DNA from: Candidatus Scatomorpha stercorigallinarum
GTDB lineage: Bacteria; Bacillota_A; Clostridia; Oscillospirales; Oscillospiraceae
Assembly: GCA_018713375.1 (NCBI GenBank)
Contig: DVOV01000237.1
Coordinates: 1 to 5,928, forward strand
Direction: 5' to 3'
DNA: 5,928 bases
Shown here: in pieces, positions 4,506-5,928 of the stretch
How positions within the stretch are numbered: position 1 is the stretch's first letter
Layout of the letters: every line of letters starts with the position of its first letter
The notes under the pieces: generated by a model
Databases searched by the model: none
What the model saw: the letters and a program-made list of their open reading frames with translations, nothing else
What the model was told of the DNA's origin: nothing
Program-made: the position numbers and the translations under genes

Positions 4506-5309
4506 CTATTTTCGCTTGGGGATGGATATGGTGACGATCAGCTCGTCCTCCGTCTCCCGGCGGGTCATGCCGGCCTCGATGCCGCCGCGCTTCATCACGT
4601 CCAGGCTGTGGCTGAGGCTGTTGAGGAACACGCGCACGTCCTTCAGTATCAGCGCGCGGCGGGGCGGAGGGCTTGCCGGCGGCGCGAGCAGGGAATCGAC
4701 ATATTCGTCCGTCTGCGCCACGTTGAGGCCCTTTGCGGCTATGTACTCCAGCGCGCGGCGCTGCTCGTCCGGCGCGCGCAGGCGCAGCAGGGCGCGGGCG
4801 TGGCGCTCGGTGAGCCCGGCGTCGAGCGCGCCCTCCAGCACATCCTGCGGCAGGCGCAGCAAGCGCAGTTTGTTGGCCACGGCGCTCTGGCTGCGGCCCA
4901 GCCGCCGCGCGCACTCCTCCTGGCTCATGTCGAACAGGCGGATGAGGTTGGCGATGCCCCGCGCCTCCTCGGCGAAGTTCAGGTCCTGCCGCTGCACGTT
5001 CTCCACCATCGCCAGCAGGCTGGACTCCTCCATGTCCACGTCCAGCACCACGCAGGGCACCTTTTTCAGCCCCGCCATGCGGGCCGCGCGCAGGCGGCGC
5101 TCGCCCGCCACCAGCTCGTAGCGGCCGTAGTGCAGCCGCACGGAGAGCGGCGAGATGACGCCGTATTCGCGGATGCTCGCCGCCAGCTCCTCCAGCGCCG
5201 CCGGGTCGAACACGGTGCGCGGCTGGTTGGGGTTGGGGTCGATGTCCGCCACCGCCAGCTGCACGATCCCCGCCCGCCCCAGGCGCGATGTGGCGATAAC
5301 TCCCTGCAT
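4506..5309 (-). CDS. noc: Nucleoid occlusion protein Noc (ParB/Spo0J family)
   Basis: A 267-residue ParB-family CTP-switch DNA-binding protein. The N-terminal domain has the DIDPNPNQPR motif (22-31), GERRLRAA (69-76) and ENVQRQDLNFAEEA (103-116), the blocks that bind CTP. The central helix-turn-helix SQEECARRLGRSQSAVANKLRLLRLP (begins at residue 129) and LTERHARALLRL (166-177) follow. The C-terminal part, with SLSHSLDVMKRGGIEAG and a final IVTISIPK, resembles clostridial Noc rather than chromosomal Spo0J. Noc binds dispersed sites and keeps division machinery off the nucleoid. The ATG at 5307-5309 is chosen because AAAGGAG (5318-5324) lies eight bases upstream; the open frame runs further to 5702, but that stretch reads as low-complexity translation of hairpin DNA. 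In B. subtilis noc neighbours rsmG, which is not seen here, and no parA is adjacent. The N-terminus lacks an obvious copy of the amphipathic membrane helix known in B. subtilis Noc. Confidence 0.9.
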   Translation of the reverse strand: MQGVIATSRLGRAGIVQLAVADIDPNPNQPRTVFDPAALEELAASIREYGVISPLSVRLHYGRYELVAGERRLRAARMAGLKKVPCVVLDVDMEESSLLAMVENVQRQDLNFAEEARGIANLIRLFDMSQEECARRLGRSQSAVANKLRLLRLPQDVLEGALDAGLTERHARALLRLRAPDEQRRALEYIAAKGLNVAQTDEYVDSLLAPPASPPPRRALILKDVRVFLNSLSHSLDVMKRGGIEAGMTRRETEDELIVTISIPKRK

Positions 5310-5338
5310 GGGCAACTCTCCTTTGCGTTTTTGCCCAC

Positions 5339-5344
5339 ATTTTA
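5339..5344 (-). promoter_or_regulatory. Possible -10 element of noc
   Basis: TAAAAT on the minus strand lies about 30 bases before the noc ATG, a 5/6 match to the -10 consensus. No convincing -35 hexamer is found at 16-18 bases, so the assignment is weak. Transcription could instead start further upstream. Confidence 0.3.
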
Positions 5345-5372
5345 GCCCCCGCCGGGCGCAAAATCCCGCGAA

Positions 5373-5387
5373 CCAAGCTGCGCTTGG
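5373..5387. repeat. Short inverted repeat CCAAGC/GCTTGG
   Basis: CCAAGC (5373-5378) and GCTTGG (5382-5387) pair around a TGC loop, about 65 bases upstream of the noc start. It could be part of the noc leader or an isolated repeat. No T-run follows on either strand. Confidence 0.4.
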
Positions 5388-5437
5388 ATGCAGATGCGCT
5401 GCGCGCCGCGCTGACGGAAGGCCCCAGCAAGGGGGCT

Positions 5438-5481
5438 TCTGAGGGGTTTCTTTTTGTCTTGTCAAAAAGAAACCCCTCAGA
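5438..5481. repeat. Perfect 19-bp inverted repeat with 6-nt loop
   Basis: TCTGAGGGGTTTCTTTTTG (5438-5456) is exactly complementary to CAAAAAGAAACCCCTCAGA (5463-5481), with loop TCTTGT. It is much longer and less GC-biased than neighbouring hairpins. The T-run lies inside the stem instead of after it, which is unusual for an intrinsic terminator. A smaller inverted repeat, CCAAAG/CTTTGG (5484-5504), follows at once. An interspersed miniature repeat element is plausible; copy number cannot be seen here. Confidence 0.8.
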
Positions 5482-5745
5482 CTCCAAAGAGAAAACCGCT
5501 TTGGCGGTAGTCGTAAACGGGTGCTGTCTTTTATGGCTTTCAGTTCGCCGCAGGTGCTCATCCTGGTGTCGGATGGCCCTGCCCATCGCCGACCGTGCGT
5601 TGCTTCGCCTCGCTCGCGGCACTGCCGCGCAGAAGCCCGGGGGGCAAGTGGGCGGAGCCCCCAATAAACGCCCTCGACGAGCAAATGTCTCCAACCACGC
5701 AAAAACCGTCCGTGGGCGGGCTCCGCCCGCTCCGCCCATCTCGCA

Positions 5746-5769
5746 CGCCCGCGCCCGTAAGCGCGGGCG
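5746..5769. repeat. GC-rich inverted repeat CGCCCGCGC/GCGCGGGCG
   Basis: A perfect 9-bp stem (5746-5754 with 5761-5769) encloses the loop CCGTAA. It is one of several hairpins in this region and has no T-tract, so its role is unknown. Confidence 0.55.
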
Positions 5770-5778
5770 GCGTATCAA

Positions 5779-5805
5779 GTCCCATTTTGCCCCGCAAAAT
5801 GGGAC
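5779..5805. repeat. Inverted repeat GTCCCATTTTGC/GCAAAATGGGAC
   Basis: A perfect 12-bp stem (5779-5790 with 5794-5805) has a 3-nt CCC loop, only ten bases after the preceding GC-rich hairpin. The mixed composition makes a chance origin unlikely. It may be a repeat-element end or a structured RNA segment. Confidence 0.65.
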
Positions 5806-5857
5806 ACCTTAGAAAAGCCTGTTGACTCAGAGGCTTCCAACGTCCCAAATATCGGAA

Positions 5858-5880
5858 TGGCCGCCCGCATAGGGCGGCCA
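5858..5880. repeat. Inverted repeat TGGCCGCCC/GGGCGGCCA
   Basis: A perfect 9-bp stem with a 5-nt loop (GCATA) lies two bases before the hairpin at 5883-5911. The pair may act as a tandem terminator. Confidence 0.6.
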
Positions 5881-5882
5881 AA

Positions 5883-5911
5883 ATCGCCCCGGGGCTTTGC
5901 CTCGGGGCGAT
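5883..5911 (-). terminator. Probable terminator for a minus-strand gene beyond the right edge
   Basis: ATCGCCCCGGGG (5883-5894) pairs with CCTCGGGGCGAT (5900-5911) around loop CTTTG, a 12-bp stem with one wobble pair. Read on the minus strand the stem runs into TTTT, as an intrinsic terminator would. It would end a transcript entering from the right, leaving noc as a separate unit. On the plus strand the tail is only ACCTTATCTT. Confidence 0.55.
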
Positions 5912-5928
5912 ACCTTATCTTGCGCCTT

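Larger units (their letters stand above)
5310..5928. other. Hairpin-dense non-coding region upstream of noc
   Basis: About 620 bases with no open frame that looks like a protein: the frames present translate to low-complexity R/P/A-rich text and overlap on both strands. The stretch holds a series of inverted repeats, at 5373-5387, 5438-5481, 5484-5504, 5640-5662, 5712-5730, 5746-5769, 5779-5805, 5815-5836, 5858-5880 and 5883-5911. The noc ribosome binding site and probably its promoter occupy the left end. The pattern suggests clustered interspersed repeat units and terminators, not a single gene. No rRNA or tRNA is recognised here. Confidence 0.7.

Noticed and set aside
3433..5121. A 562-codon plus-strand open frame
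   Set aside because: It covers the opposite strand of sorC and noc, has no recognisable motifs and becomes R/S-rich. It is a shadow of GC-rich codon use.
5310..5702. N-terminal extension of noc
   Set aside because: The frame is open, but the extra residues are not ParB-like and the stretch contains hairpin repeats. A good Shine-Dalgarno sits before the ATG at 5307-5309.
4411..5778. A 455-codon minus-strand open frame overlapping noc
   Set aside because: It is in a different frame from noc and translates to G/R/A/P-rich sequence without domains. The ParB motifs lie in the other frame.
5384..5881. Small open frames on both strands in the right-hand region
   Set aside because: They translate through inverted repeats, overlap each other and lack ribosome binding sites or recognisable motifs.
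4506..5928. parS or B. subtilis-type Noc-binding sites near noc
   Set aside because: I looked for TGTTTCACGTGAAACA-like and ATTTCCCGGGAAAT-like palindromes and saw none in this window.
1..5928. CRISPR array, insertion sequence or transposase
   Set aside because: No regularly spaced direct repeats and no transposase-like protein are visible.

Overview
The window looks like a chromosomal segment of a GC-rich Firmicute, most likely a Clostridia lineage such as Oscillospirales. The reasons are strong AGGAGG-type ribosome binding sites on every gene, a Noc-type ParB protein with the clostridial C-terminal signature, SigA-like promoters and GC-rich coding sequence. The exact taxon cannot be fixed from the sequence.

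Layout from left to right: a plus-strand tRNA-Gln(CUG) with an intrinsic terminator (6-119). Then a second hairpin terminator (231-270) that closes a minus-strand catabolic operon read right to left: dhaL (3247-2642), dhaK (2605-1607), an LsrF-type aldolase/thiolase (1603-719) and a small VOC-fold metalloprotein (672-349). Upstream, on the same strand, is a SorC/LsrR-family regulator (4395-3463) with its own promoter. Between it and dhaL lies a 215-bp control region with a terminator, a strong promoter, a leader hairpin and several related operator-like sites. Next comes noc (5309-4506, minus). The last ~620 bases carry no convincing gene but are dense in hairpins.

The genes suggest a phosphorylate-isomerise-cleave route. 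DhaK/DhaL would phosphorylate a small keto-sugar or hydroxyketone, the VOC protein might rearrange the phosphorylated intermediate, and the LsrF homologue would cleave it, releasing dihydroxyacetone phosphate if it acts as E. coli LsrF does. A SorC/LsrR-type regulator would sense the phosphorylated sugar. This resembles the autoinducer-2 Lsr pathway with LsrK replaced by DhaKL and LsrG by a VOC protein. The real substrate is unknown, because no transporter, DhaM or signal receptor lies in the window.

The best regulatory evidence is a 14-bp sequence, CGCACRTTTGTAAC, found just downstream of the predicted start points of both sorC and dhaL. Two related GTTAC-type sites lie after the sorC stop codon and over the dhaL -35 element.
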